Both the position numbers and the translations under genes were made by a program. Below are positions 50,680 to 62,600 of a DNA stretch of 64,000 bases, piece by piece. How positions within the stretch are numbered: position 1 is the first letter of the stretch; each line of letters starts with the position of its first letter. The DNA is from Malania oleifera (Eukaryota > Streptophyta > Magnoliopsida > Santalales > Ximeniaceae). Under the pieces are notes generated by a model. That model was given only the letters and a program-made list of their open reading frames with translations. It was not told where the DNA came from and did not search any database. The stretch is from positions 8,399,562 to 8,463,561 of the forward strand of contig NC_080418.1 of NCBI RefSeq assembly GCF_029873635.1, given 5' to 3'.

Positions 50680-53600
50680 AATCAAAACTAAAATTGAAGA
50701 AGGGTTATACTTAACTAAAAGTTTACAAAGAAAATTTTAAAACCCAATCCACCCCCCTCTTGGGAGTACACCTTACTTCTCACTCTGTTTTGCAAACAAA
50801 CACCGAATGATCAAAATAGCACTGGATGAAGCCAAATGTATGGACCCCACACTAAATTTGTCAAACCAAGATTGAGGAGATTGCTTAAGACCTAAGACCA
50901 TAAATGGCCTTATACAACCTACATGCTTTGCCATGGTCCCCCTAAGCAACATTCCACTGAGGTTGATTCATGTATACTTCTACCTGTAAATCTCCATGTA
51001 AAAAGGCATTCTTCACATCCAAATGGTATAAGGGCTAATCAAAATTAACTATGAATGAGATCAACACAGGAACAAAGTTTAGTTGAGCAACCGGAGGGAA
51101 GGTTTCAGAATAATCAATACCATATGTTTGGGTGTACCCCTTGGCAACCAGTGGAGCCTTAAGTCGTTCAATAGAGTCGTTAGGAAGATATAGTGTAGAT
51201 CCAACGACACCTAACCAAATCCTTATCGGGAGAAAGATCCACCAAGTCCCATGTCCCTTGAGTGGTCAAAGCATCCATTTCTACATCCATTGCATGCTTC
51301 CACCTAGGGTTGGCAAGCGCTTCAACATGTGAGGAAGGAACAAAACAGAGTAAATAGACAAGTTGGGGAGGTGAAGAATTGAAACATAATAAAGAATTGG
51401 ATCAATAACTAAGTACTGGGTACATATTCAAGTACCTTTTCGGTGAGCAATGGGAAAATCCAAGTCACATTGGGATGGATCTTCAGAATTAGAAGTCGAA
51501 ACAGTGATGGGAAGAATAGGCGGTTGCATGGTGGTAATGATGTCTGTGCTTGCTTTTTGTCGTTTATAAAACCTCAATTGTTTATCTTTGTTTGTGTATG
51601 ATGAATTTGGATAAGGAATTGAAGTTTTTTGGATAAGGATAACAGAAGGAATTGGAGGATCAACACGTGAGGGGGAATCAAAAATCATTGATGGACTCAA
51701 AATAGATTCATCAAAGGGGGACCTTGCATAGAGAAATAAGGTGTCCCTTCAAAAAAGGTGACATTTGCGCTAACATATTTCCTGCAAGTGTAGGGATCAT
51801 AACATTTATAACCTTTCTAAGTTCTTGAGTACCTGACAAGGACTCATTTAAGACCATGCAGAGAGAATTTGTCATGTCCAATGTGTGGAACATGACCAAA
51901 ACATGTGCAACAAGACATGAGGCACAACAGGGAATGTGGATGTTTTTGGGTACACGATGGAGAAACGTTTTTTCCCTTAGAACACTGGAGCGCATCCTAT
52001 TAAGCTAAAAATAAGCTGTAAGAAGAGCATTAGTCCAAAAAGTTTTAGGTTCATGCATATAAAGGAGGAGAAATCGTGCTATGTCAAGTAAATGTATATT
52101 TTTTCTTTCAGCAATTCCATTTTGCTAAAGGGTATGAATACATGATGATTGATGAATAATTCCTTTGGCCAAGTAAAAAGATTGAAGCTCGTTTTGAAGA
52201 AATTAAAGTGCATTATCAGATCAAAAAATTTGAATAACAATGCCACACTAAGTTTTTATTTCTTGGTAGAATTGAGTAAATACATTCAAAAATTTTGACC
52301 TGACTTTTAACAAAAAAAGTCTAAGTTGTATGCGAAATATCATCCACAATTGATGGTTTCTTCCTGCAGCCTAGCTTCCTTGTTCTTTGCTTCACCATGC
52401 TTTCCCGGCGCATGCGTTCCACTCAATATGAGCCACGTATCCAACAATCTTCACCTTGGCGAATATTCACCAAGTAGGAGAAATATGAAAGCATAACCCA
52501 CTGCTCCACCTAGGATAGTAGATTGGGATTGCCTCTCGTCTAGCAGCTGGAGACGTTGATCAAGCCCAAGCAATGCTTGATCTTGTTTGTTGTGACAAAC
52601 TTTGTCAACATATTAGCTACATTCTCAGACGTGTGAACCTTCTCAAGTAGAAGTTCAACTAAAGCAACTAGTTTCGTGATCTTGTGAAACCGCACGTCAA
52701 TGTGCTTTGTCCTCGCATGATACACTTGGCTCTTCGCCAAATAGATGGCACTCTAACTATCACACTGCAGCCGAACTCCACCTTGTTGGACACCCAACTC
52801 TTTGACCAATCTTGTAAGTCACAACGCTTCCTTGGCAGCCTCAGCCACTGCCATGTACTCTGATTCAGTAGTAGATAAATCAATGAGCGACTGCACCATA
52901 AACCTCTAACAAATAGGTCCTCCCACAAGGGTGAATACATACCCTGTGGTAGACCTCTTGTCATCCAAGTCTCTTACGTAGTCAGCATCCACATACCCTA
53001 CCACTGATGGATCACTCTATTGTCTACTGAACATAATGCCATATCCGGTTGTACCCCTTAAGTACCTAAGAATCCACTTGGCTACATCCCAATGTTGTCG
53101 ACCCGGATTGCTAACCATGCTGACAACTTGTGCTAGGTCCGGCCTTGTACATATCATGGCATAATCAGACACCCCACTGCATTGGCATAGGGGACCTTCG
53201 ACAAGTCACAAGCCTCATCGTCCGTATTTGGGGACTGGGCGATAGATAGCCTAAAATAACTTGCTAACGGTTTATTCACCGGTTTAGCATTAGTCATGCT
53301 AAACCTTTCCAATACCTTCTCCACATAGCCGCCCTGAGGTAACCACAATCTCCCTGCAACTTTGTTCCTACGAATCTACATCCCAAGTATCCTCTTGGTT
53401 GCATCCAAGTCTTTCATGTCGAACTCTTTACTCAACAGAGTCTTCAACTAATTCATCTCAGTCATATCCTTCACAGCAATCAGCATGTCATCGACATAAA
53501 GCAACAGAAATATGAGAGAACTGTCCTCAAAACTCTTCACATAGACACAACAATTGTACTCACACCTCCTGTAGCCAATATAGATCATATAGGCGTCAAA

Positions 53601-56600
53601 CCATTTGTACCACTGTCTCGGAGACTGCTTCAGCCTATAAAGTGACTTCTTCAGTTTACAAACCAAGTGCTCCTGTTCAGGTTGACAAAACCCTTCTAGC
53701 TGTGTCATGTAAATCAACTCCTCTAAATCATCATGGAGGAACGTTGTCTTTACGCCCATCTGCTCCAGATGCATGTCATATTGCACCACCAGTCCCAACA
53801 CTAGCTTGATGAAAGTGTGTTTGACCACAGGAGAGAAGATTTCATCATAATCAACTTCCTTTCTTTGTGAGTATCCCTTCGCTACCAATCGAGCCTTGAA
53901 CTTCTTTATTTCTTTTTCTAAAAAACTGCTTCTTTCTTCCCGTAAACCCACTTGCATCCTAGCGTCCTCTTCCCAGCTGGAAGCTCCACCAAATCTCACA
54001 TCTGGTTCTTATGCAGTGATTCCATCTCCTCCACCATAGCGCCCATCCAACTATTTTTCTCCTGGCTGTGCATCGCCTCTTGAAATGTAGTAGGATCTCT
54101 GCTGCTAGTGATAAGTGCATATGACACCAGATCATCAAATATGTACCTGTGGATGGCCTGACAATGCATCTGGGTCTGTCTACAGCTATATAGAGATGCT
54201 GCTGGTCTCTCAAGTTAGAGCTCCCCGCACTCTAATCTTTGCCCTGAGTCTCCAACTCCACCTGCACCGCCTAGAACTTCCTGCATTTCTGCCCCAAGTC
54301 TCTAACTCCACTTGTGCAACATGCTTATTGCTACTGCAGTTTTTTGACACCTGTTTCTCTTCTTCTTCCCGAGTACGCAGTGACATGGCTTTCTCATCGA
54401 AAATCACGTCTCAACTGATCAGCACCTTGTTTGCCACTAGATCCCACAACTTGAACTCTTTCACACCTTTCTAATATTTTAGAAAGATGTACCGTCTAGA
54501 CTTTGCTTCGAGCTTTAAACTCTCATCACCAGGAATGTGCACATAGGCTGGACAATCAAATACTCTCAAAGCGAAGTAGTCTACCTTGTTACCTGTCCAC
54601 ACCTCCTCAGCAATTTTCCCATCTTGTGATGCCCTTGGTTATCTTTTAACCAAGAAACAAGTCATACTCACCGCCTCGACCCATAAATTCTTAGCGAGCC
54701 CAGCATTCAACCTGAGACACCGAGCCCTTTCAACTAGGGCTTGGTTCATCCTTTCTGTCACACCATTTTGTTATGGTGTCCGGAGTACTGTAAAATGTCT
54801 CCTTATGCCATACTGCTCGCAAAAATCTTTGAAGCTCGAATTTGTGTACTTAGTTCCATTGTCTATCGTGAGGCACTTTATCTTTCTCCCGGTCTAGTTT
54901 TCCACCTCAGCTTTCCACAATTTAGACTTGGAAAACATCTCTGACTTGTGCCGCACGAAGTACACCTGGACCTTCCATGAGTAATCATCAATGAAACTCA
55001 CGTAGTACATATGTCCACCTCGTGATGCTACCCTCACCGGTCCCCAAACATCTAAATGAACGTAATCGATGATTCCCTCTGTCTTGTGCATGGCTGCCAT
55101 GAACTGGACCCTATTTTGTTTCCCACTTGCATGATTTGAACCCCTTCAACAGACTTCTCTTGTAAAGTTCCTTCATTCCACACTCACTCATATGCCCTAA
55201 CCGCATATGCCACAAGGTTGTATCATCCGACTCAGACTCTGCAGCTGCACCTCCACCTACTACTGTAGTACCCAGCAGTGTGTATTTATTCCCCGGTACT
55301 CTCAGCCCCTTCATCACAATTAGAACACCCTTACTCACATTCATTTCCCCACTTTCAGACTTGTAACTGAACCCGTTATAGTCTAAAGTGCCTAATGAAA
55401 TCAAATTCTTTCTCAATTCTGGTATGTGTCTTACCTCACATAACGTCCTCACCACACCATCTTACATCTTGATTCAGATATTTCCCATTCCGAAAACTTT
55501 GCATTCAACATCGTTTCCCATAAGAACAGAACCAGAATTCACCAATCTGTAAGTGGTGAACCGGTCTTTGTTCGGCATCATATGACAAGAGCACGCTGAT
55601 TCTAAGATCCAAGAATTTGTGAGACTGTCTTAATCGGATGAAACTGATAGCATATCACTATCACTGCTCCCAAAGTCTCTTTCTTCCGCTACGTTTGTTG
55701 TGTTTGATGAACATTCTATTTTTAGCATTCCCCTTCTTCCTCACTGGGCAATCAAGTTTTATGTGCTTCTTTTTCCTGCACTTAAAACACCGCTCATCCT
55801 TCCTCTTCCTGGAATTGGATCGAGCCCTATTGTTACTCGGTCCACCCTAGAACTTGCCCCTTCCACAATCCTGGTTCCCCTTCACCATGAGTCCTTCACC
55901 TTGTGAACTCTCATCGCTAGCCTTCTTCCTCTAATGGAAACTTTGCAATGCACTTGTGATATCTTCCAACTTCAGGGTTTCTTTCCCCCATATTAGAGTC
56001 GTAACCATATTCTCATACGTAAGAGACATAGGTAGGGAATTCAGCAGCATCAATGCTTTGTCTTCATCCTCGAACTTCACATCAACCCGCTTCATATCAC
56101 TAATGATCTGATTGAATGCGTTGATATGTTGATTCAAATCCGAACCCTTTGCCATCTTAAGCCTATAAAGTTTTTGCTGAATATATAAATTGTTTTTCAA
56201 TGACTTGGACATATACCGACTCTCCAGTTTCATCTAAACTGCTGCTGGAAATTCCTCATCGATGACATGATACATCATGTCATCAGTTAGAAAAAGCCTG
56301 ATAGTAGCCACAGTCTTCGCTTCCAACTCCTTCCAACTCGTGTCATCCATGTCTTCTGGCTTCCTTCCGTGTAATGCCTTCACCATACCTTGCTGCACCA
56401 ACATGTCCTTAACCCTCATCTACCAAAGTCCTAAATTCCCCATTCCATAGAAATTACCAATATCGAACTTTGCAGAAGAAATTCCAGAAGCCATTATAAC
56501 CTCAGGATCTGATACCAATTTGTTGTGTAGAGTGGTAGTATACCAATGCGTAGCGAAAAAACACAAATTGAATCCAGAACAAGCAATGCAGCAACTAACG

Positions 56601-59600
56601 ATGAATATACGGAAATAATCAATCATAAAGAGAATAAAATAAAGCAATAAGAACACACGACACAAGAAATTACGTGGTTCGGCAATGTGTCTACATCCAC
56701 GGGAGCAAACGGCTGATTTTCACTATCAATCGTCAAAGCTTATACCAAGGGATACAAAATATTGTTTATATTCTAACCCTATGCGTACAGAAGACTTAAA
56801 ATGCGTCTAAAACACTTTTGTAGCAAATCCCAAAAGAAAATCCTCCAAATCTCCCAATCTACTGGTCTTCCGATTAAAAATCTATGATTTGCGCCAAACG
56901 AAACCATCGATAGTTTCAGCAAACTGTCGATGGTTTAATACTGAGAACCGTTCCCCTGCAGATTGAAACCGTCAACGATTTTATCTCCCAAGACCAAAAC
57001 CGTCAATCATACCATCGACTAAACAGTCGATGGTTTCTTCCTACAGCCTAGCTTCCTTGTTCTTTACTTCACCATGCTTTCCCGGCGCATGCGTTCTACT
57101 CAATATGAGCCACATATCCAAATCGTCAACAGTTATCTCCTGAGACCAAACTGTCGCTCCTACCGTCAACCAAATAGTCGACGGTTTCTTCCTACAACCC
57201 AGCTTCCTTGTTCTTTGCTTCACCATGCTTTCCCAGTGCATGCGTTCCACTCAATATTAACCACATATCCAATGATCTCCACCTTGGCGAATATTCACCG
57301 CTTAGGAGAAATATGAAAGCATATCCCACTGCTCCACCTGGGACAATATATTAAGACCGCCTCCTTTCTAGCACCTAGAAACATTAATTAGGTCCAAGCA
57401 ATACTTGAACTTGTCCGTTGTGATAGACTTTGTCAACATATCAGCTGCATTCTCAAAAGTGTGAACCTTCTCAAGTAGAAGTTCACCTGAAGCAATTGGT
57501 TCCCTGATCCTATGAAACCGCACATCAATGTGCTTTGTCCTCGCATGATACACCTGGTTCTTCGCCAAATAGATGACACTCTGACTATCACACTGCAGCC
57601 GAACTCCACCTTACCGGACACTCAATTCCTTGACCAATCTTGTAAGCCACAACGTTTCCTTGGCAACCTCAGCCATTTTCTTGTACTCTGATTCAGTAAT
57701 AGATGAAGCAACGAGTGACTGCACCATAGACCTCCAAAAAATAGGTTCTCCCACAATGGTGAATACGTACCCTATGGTAGACCTCCTGTCATCCAAGTCT
57801 CCTGCGTAGTCAGCATCCACATACCCTACCACCGCTGGATCACTCTGTTGTCTGCTGAACATAATGCCATATCCAGTTGTACCCCTCAAGTATCTAAGAA
57901 TCCACTTGACTACATCCCAATGATGTCAACCCGGATTCGAAAAGAACTTGCTTACCTCGCTGACAACTTGTGTCAGGTCTGGCCTTGTACGTACCATGAC
58001 ATACATCAGACACCCCACTACACTAGCATAGGGGACCTTCGACGTGTCATGAACCTCATCGTCCGTCTTTGGGCACTGGGCGGTAGACAACCCAAAATGA
58101 CTCGCTAACGGTGTACTCACCGGTTTAACATTAGTAATGCTAAACCTCTCCAACACCTTCTCCACATAGCTGCCCTAAGATAACCACAATCTCCCTGCAG
58201 TTCTGTCACTGCGAATCTCTATTTCAAGTATCGTATTGGCCACACCCAAGTCTTTCATGTTGAACTCTTTACTCAACGGAGCGTTCAACTAATTCACCTC
58301 AGTCATATCCTTCGCAGCAATCAGCATGTCATCGATATAAAGCAACAGAAATATGATAGAACTATCCTCAAGACTCCTCACATAGACGCAGCAATTGTAC
58401 TCACACCTCCTGTAGCCAATATGGATCATATAGGCGTCAAAACTGTTTGTACCACTGCCTTAGAGACTGCTTCAGCTCGTAAAGTGACTTCTTCAGTTTA
58501 CAAACCAAGTGCTCCTGTCCAAGTTGGCAAAACCCTTCTGACCGTGTCAAATAAATTAGCTCCTCTAAATCACCATAGAGGAACACTGTCTTTACGTCCA
58601 TCTACTCCAGATGCATGTTGTATTGTGCCACCAATCTCAACACTACCCTAATGGAAGTGTGCTTGATACCTTTGAAAAATTTCAATAATTTGATCAATGC
58701 ATTTTGAGCGATCCTGATTAGGACTTTGTGTATAAATGCTAAGTCTACACACAACATATGCAATGTTAGGGATGAGTATAGTTTATCAGGTGCACTATGA
58801 ATAACTTGAGCACATTTTGATTCCATCATTACCTCTATTTTTCTTTAGTTGAGTACTATCATCATAAGGTGTGGACATAAGTTTATAATAAAAAATGTCC
58901 AAATTCTTTAGAATTCTCTCCTAAGAAAACATTAAGCCATTATCAAGATATTTATGCCAATCAGATCGGCCTCTCTCTAATTCTACTTGTGAAATAAGAT
59001 GGATGAGAATCTTTTGGTGTTTTGCACAATCGCTATAGTTGTTTAAAAAATAAGGATGCTATCTGCACATAAACTGATTATGCCCTAATTACTATCTTCT
59101 ATTTTGGTATTACACATTTTTCGAACCCCATAATTGAGAAACCAATTAGGTAGTAACACGACCAAGTTTTTTATGCCATTGTATTACAGCATGCTTCAAC
59201 CAATATAGTGATTTTACAAGTTTGCAAGCCACCCACCCTTAAGTTGTAGCATATATATTTCTTCTTCAAGGTTCCTATATAAAAGGCTATCTTTACATCC
59301 ATTTGGTATGAAAGTGGGGTGAATTGGGTTTATAAAAATTCTTTTAAGTGTTTTTTAGAATTTTCAACCTTTTGTAAACTTAAGCAAACACACAAGAATG
59401 ACTTAATTTTAAATCAACCACAATCCAAACACAAGCCAAATACCAATCACAAACCAAACAATAATCAATCAACCAATCACAACACTTAACCAAATTGTGA
59501 AAGCTTGCAACACTTTCTTATTTCAATGTTTGCCAAATTTTAGTTTGTAGCCCTGTATGAATGATTTTTTAAGCGCTTCTTTAAATCAAGATTTCCGCAA

Positions 59601-62600
59601 GCGATTAATTAACGTACTCCCTTTAAGGTTTCCGCAAACGATTAACCAACGTACTTTCTTAAATTAAAAGGTCTTCTCAATCTCAGTTTTCAGAAATCCT
59701 GCACTTTGAAACACAATTTGTATATGCTGAAATTTAAATAGAAAAGGGTAGAGAGAGTAAAACCGAGATTTTTTACGAGGTTCGGCTTATCCGTAGTCTA
59801 TGTCCTCGCCTTAGGCAAGACTACCTAAGGATTCCACTAACACGTTCCTTTGCGGGCAGAACAAACCGTTTACAATCCTCCTTCAAGGTGGAACCCCCTC
59901 TCCAAGCGATTCCCTATGCTCGGTTACAACGATCTAATCACTTGAACTGTCAAAGAAACAAGAAACAAGAAACGATTTCTTTTGTACAAAGAAAGCTCTC
60001 AGATAGAGCTGGTTAGTACAATTGAAAGCACTATATACTTCAATAACAAATATCAAAAGAAATAGAATTGAAGCTCAAAAACAAATTCTCTGGATTTCTT
60101 CTTTAGACAAGGATCAGCAATTCAGATGTTAGAGCTCAGAGAAGATTGATTGAAGACTCAGAGAAACTCAGCGATTCTCAGTTTGAAAGAGTGAGCAAGA
60201 GAGCTTTGAGAGAGCAAGAGAGCTTTTAGCTTAAGAGCAGATTTTCAATGCTTGGTTTGAGTTTGATTAGAGAAAACATGTATTTATAGGCTCAAAAAGG
60301 TTAATTCGTGTAGCCCAAGTTTACTTGGAGTGTTTCCCAAGTTTTTACAAAATTTGGGGCACAAGAAACTTAAATTTGAATTTTAAAAATTTTAAAAAAA
60401 ATAGTCGTTAACAATGTTCAGGCGCCTGAAGTCCCAGGGTCAGTCGCCTGAGGTTCCTTAAAACTGTGAATTTTCAACTGAAAATAGGGTCAGGCGCCTG
60501 AGGTGACCAGGGTCAGTTGCCGGAGCCTACACTGCCTCTTTAGAAATTTTTCTAGGAAAATCTTCAGGCGCTTGAGCTTATTCTTTAGTCGCTTGAGGAA
60601 AATCTTCAAGAGCCTGAGCTTATTCTTCAGTCGCCTGAACAGATAAAAATTTTGATTTTCAGGTTATTTTTCAAAACCACTTAGCCCTCTTGCTTTGTCA
60701 CTCTAAAAGAACATTTTACGGGGTTTTTAAAACAAGGTTTGTAAGTCCATGACAACCCCTAATGAGCTTCAAACCATTTCCACATGATATTTAGTAAGAA
60801 ATACTTACATAGGTTATCCTAAAGCCTTAATCACTCTAAGCTTGTAGTCTTCATATGAGTCTTTGCTTTGAATCCTCTTAGACTTTGAGTTTGAGTCAAC
60901 TTTAGGTTTCCACATGCTTTTATCATTTTGGGTCCATTTGAGCTTCCTTTGGATCACTTTGAAGATGAGTGTGGCTTTGTAGTACTTTTTGATCTTTTGA
61001 ACTTTGTCTTTCAAGCTTTCTTGAAATGTTATCACTTAACAAAAACATGATAAATCAACCTTTATTTGTTATCATGGAAACAAGATTCGAAAGTCATGTT
61101 AGGCCAACATTGTAGATTACAACTTTATGTATGGAGGGTTTGGAGGTTAAGGCAATTAAAACCTTAATTGGAGACAGTTTTTCTATGAGAGCACAAACGT
61201 TGAAGTAATCCACATTCTTGTTTTGGGTATATCCCCTCTCTACTAATCTGGCCTTAAATTTATCAATGGACCCACCGGTTTGAATTTCTTTTTGAATATC
61301 ATTTACACACTATGTGCTTAGCTCAGGACAGTAGATCCACTTTTTCATGTTTGCTATTTAAGGCATCTTTGCAGAAGAAAACACCAGGTGATGATACAAC
61401 TTCTTTGTAAGTTAATAGGTCATTATCTACAAGGAAGGCAATTGATTATTAATAGGTCCCCAATAAAAATGCCTTAAAGAAAACAAACGAAAATATAATT
61501 AAAATAGAAAATCTTCTTCATTCTAGCTACATCAATCACCCTCATTTATAAAAATTCCAACCTTGAATTTTGAAAATCTGAAGGATGAAGTACTGATATT
61601 GTGATCAAGCTTGAAGGAGACCTAGAAAAGGTGCCGACTTAAAACAAAAAGGATTGATGGAGAAGAGCTCATGAAGGTGTAGATGGGAAAGTTCACTTGG
61701 AATGAAGAATTCAACCAATTGAGGTTTGCAAAGAATGTGGACATGTTGTGAAGCCTGGCCTTGCATTGTGGAGCAAATAAAGGGGAAAAAACTATAAAAA
61801 GTAAGTCAATTGGGACTTCAATTTTAAAATGGATGAACCTTGCTTATATTTTTTGAGATGGGAATCAGAGAAAAACCTCTTAAGTAGCCCAAATAAGTGA
61901 GATGCCATGACTCATGAGGGATAGTGAATTCAAATATCATGCATTGACAAATGGTAAGAGGATTACATGTTTTTTCCAAGTTTGAGTGCTAAAAGAGAGA
62001 GGAAGTTTGAAGAGCCAATCACAATAAAATAGAGAAGTTTGAATTCCATAATTAAACTGGGTATATGTGCTTTTATATCCAAAAGGACAGAGCAGGATTT
62101 GGTGATTGGTTCTAGCTCTAGCATCAAGTTGTTGGTTGACTGATAATGTATTGAAAGGAATCATTTTTAGTCTAACTTGCCCTTTAGAGGAGGAGGCTGT
62201 CTTATTCCATTAGAAATCCATCATTTACTAGAAAAAAAAATGGTTATAGAACCTAGTCTCCATCTATTCAATATATTTTGATTGGAAACATAAATTGGTC
62301 CAATAATTTTTTAGCATTGAAATGACTAACATCCTATCTACTAGCATCGGGGTAGTCTCCATGGGGGCTTGATGGGTGAGTCCCATTTTGACCCAAAAGC
62401 TTAAACCTATCGGATCTTGGTCCCAACCATGTATATAAGTACCTATAATCCACTTTGTTTTTCCAACGTGGGACAAACTCATAAGTAGAATTCTCAACAG
62501 CCATCCCCTTCACTTGTGAGTTCCAACCACTCCTTGAATGGAAGCTATTCTTGAGCGTTTAGTGTGATGCAACCAATTAGGAGTCATGAATCAACTATGG

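Larger units (their letters stand above)
47679..50769 (+). mobile_element. SIRE/Maximus-like copia solo LTR in fossil 4
   Basis: It begins TGCGTTGGTCTCACAAGGCT, then ATCTTGTTTTGATGATAACA, and ends CCACCCCCCTCTTGGGAGTAC. These are the typical start and end of SIRE-type LTRs. The flanks ACCTC (47674-47678) and ACCTT (50770-50774) differ at one site. It carries a TIR element (about 48436-49120) and a truncated SINE (50114-50260). It interrupts the reverse transcriptase of copia fossil 4. Confidence 0.78.
41106..52348 (-). mobile_element. Ty1/copia fossil 4 (minus), carrying two nested insertions
   Basis: The 3' LTR (minus strand, 46688 down to 41106) begins TGTTAGAAAG and ends AGTATCCAACA. It is split by the copia element at 41521-46378. 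Inside it follow, in minus order reversed: polypurine stretch GCTTGAGGGAGAA at about 46689-46705, RNase H (about 46720-47250), reverse transcriptase (about 47250-47678 with VLLVVYIDD, continuing at 50770-51200 beyond a SIRE-like LTR), a serine/proline-rich connector (about 51700-51428), and part of the integrase (to 52348). Gag and the 5' LTR are not present. It is a broken fossil with many breaks. Confidence 0.82.
58664..61400 (-). mobile_element. Degenerate Ty1/copia remnant 8, split by a SIRE-like LTR
   Basis: On the minus strand, reverse transcriptase words are visible on both sides of the LTR at 59309-61109. [20 protein letters not shown] lies to the right (about 61270-61200). [10 protein letters not shown] and a decayed KSLYGLKQ block lie to the left (about 59300-59170). 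The rest is strongly decayed. It is broken, with many breaks, and looks the oldest copia here. Confidence 0.75.

Noticed and set aside
61937-62164. 75-codon minus-strand frame as part of a copia polyprotein
   Set aside because: A weak resemblance only. No diagnostic motif, so left as unresolved intron sequence.
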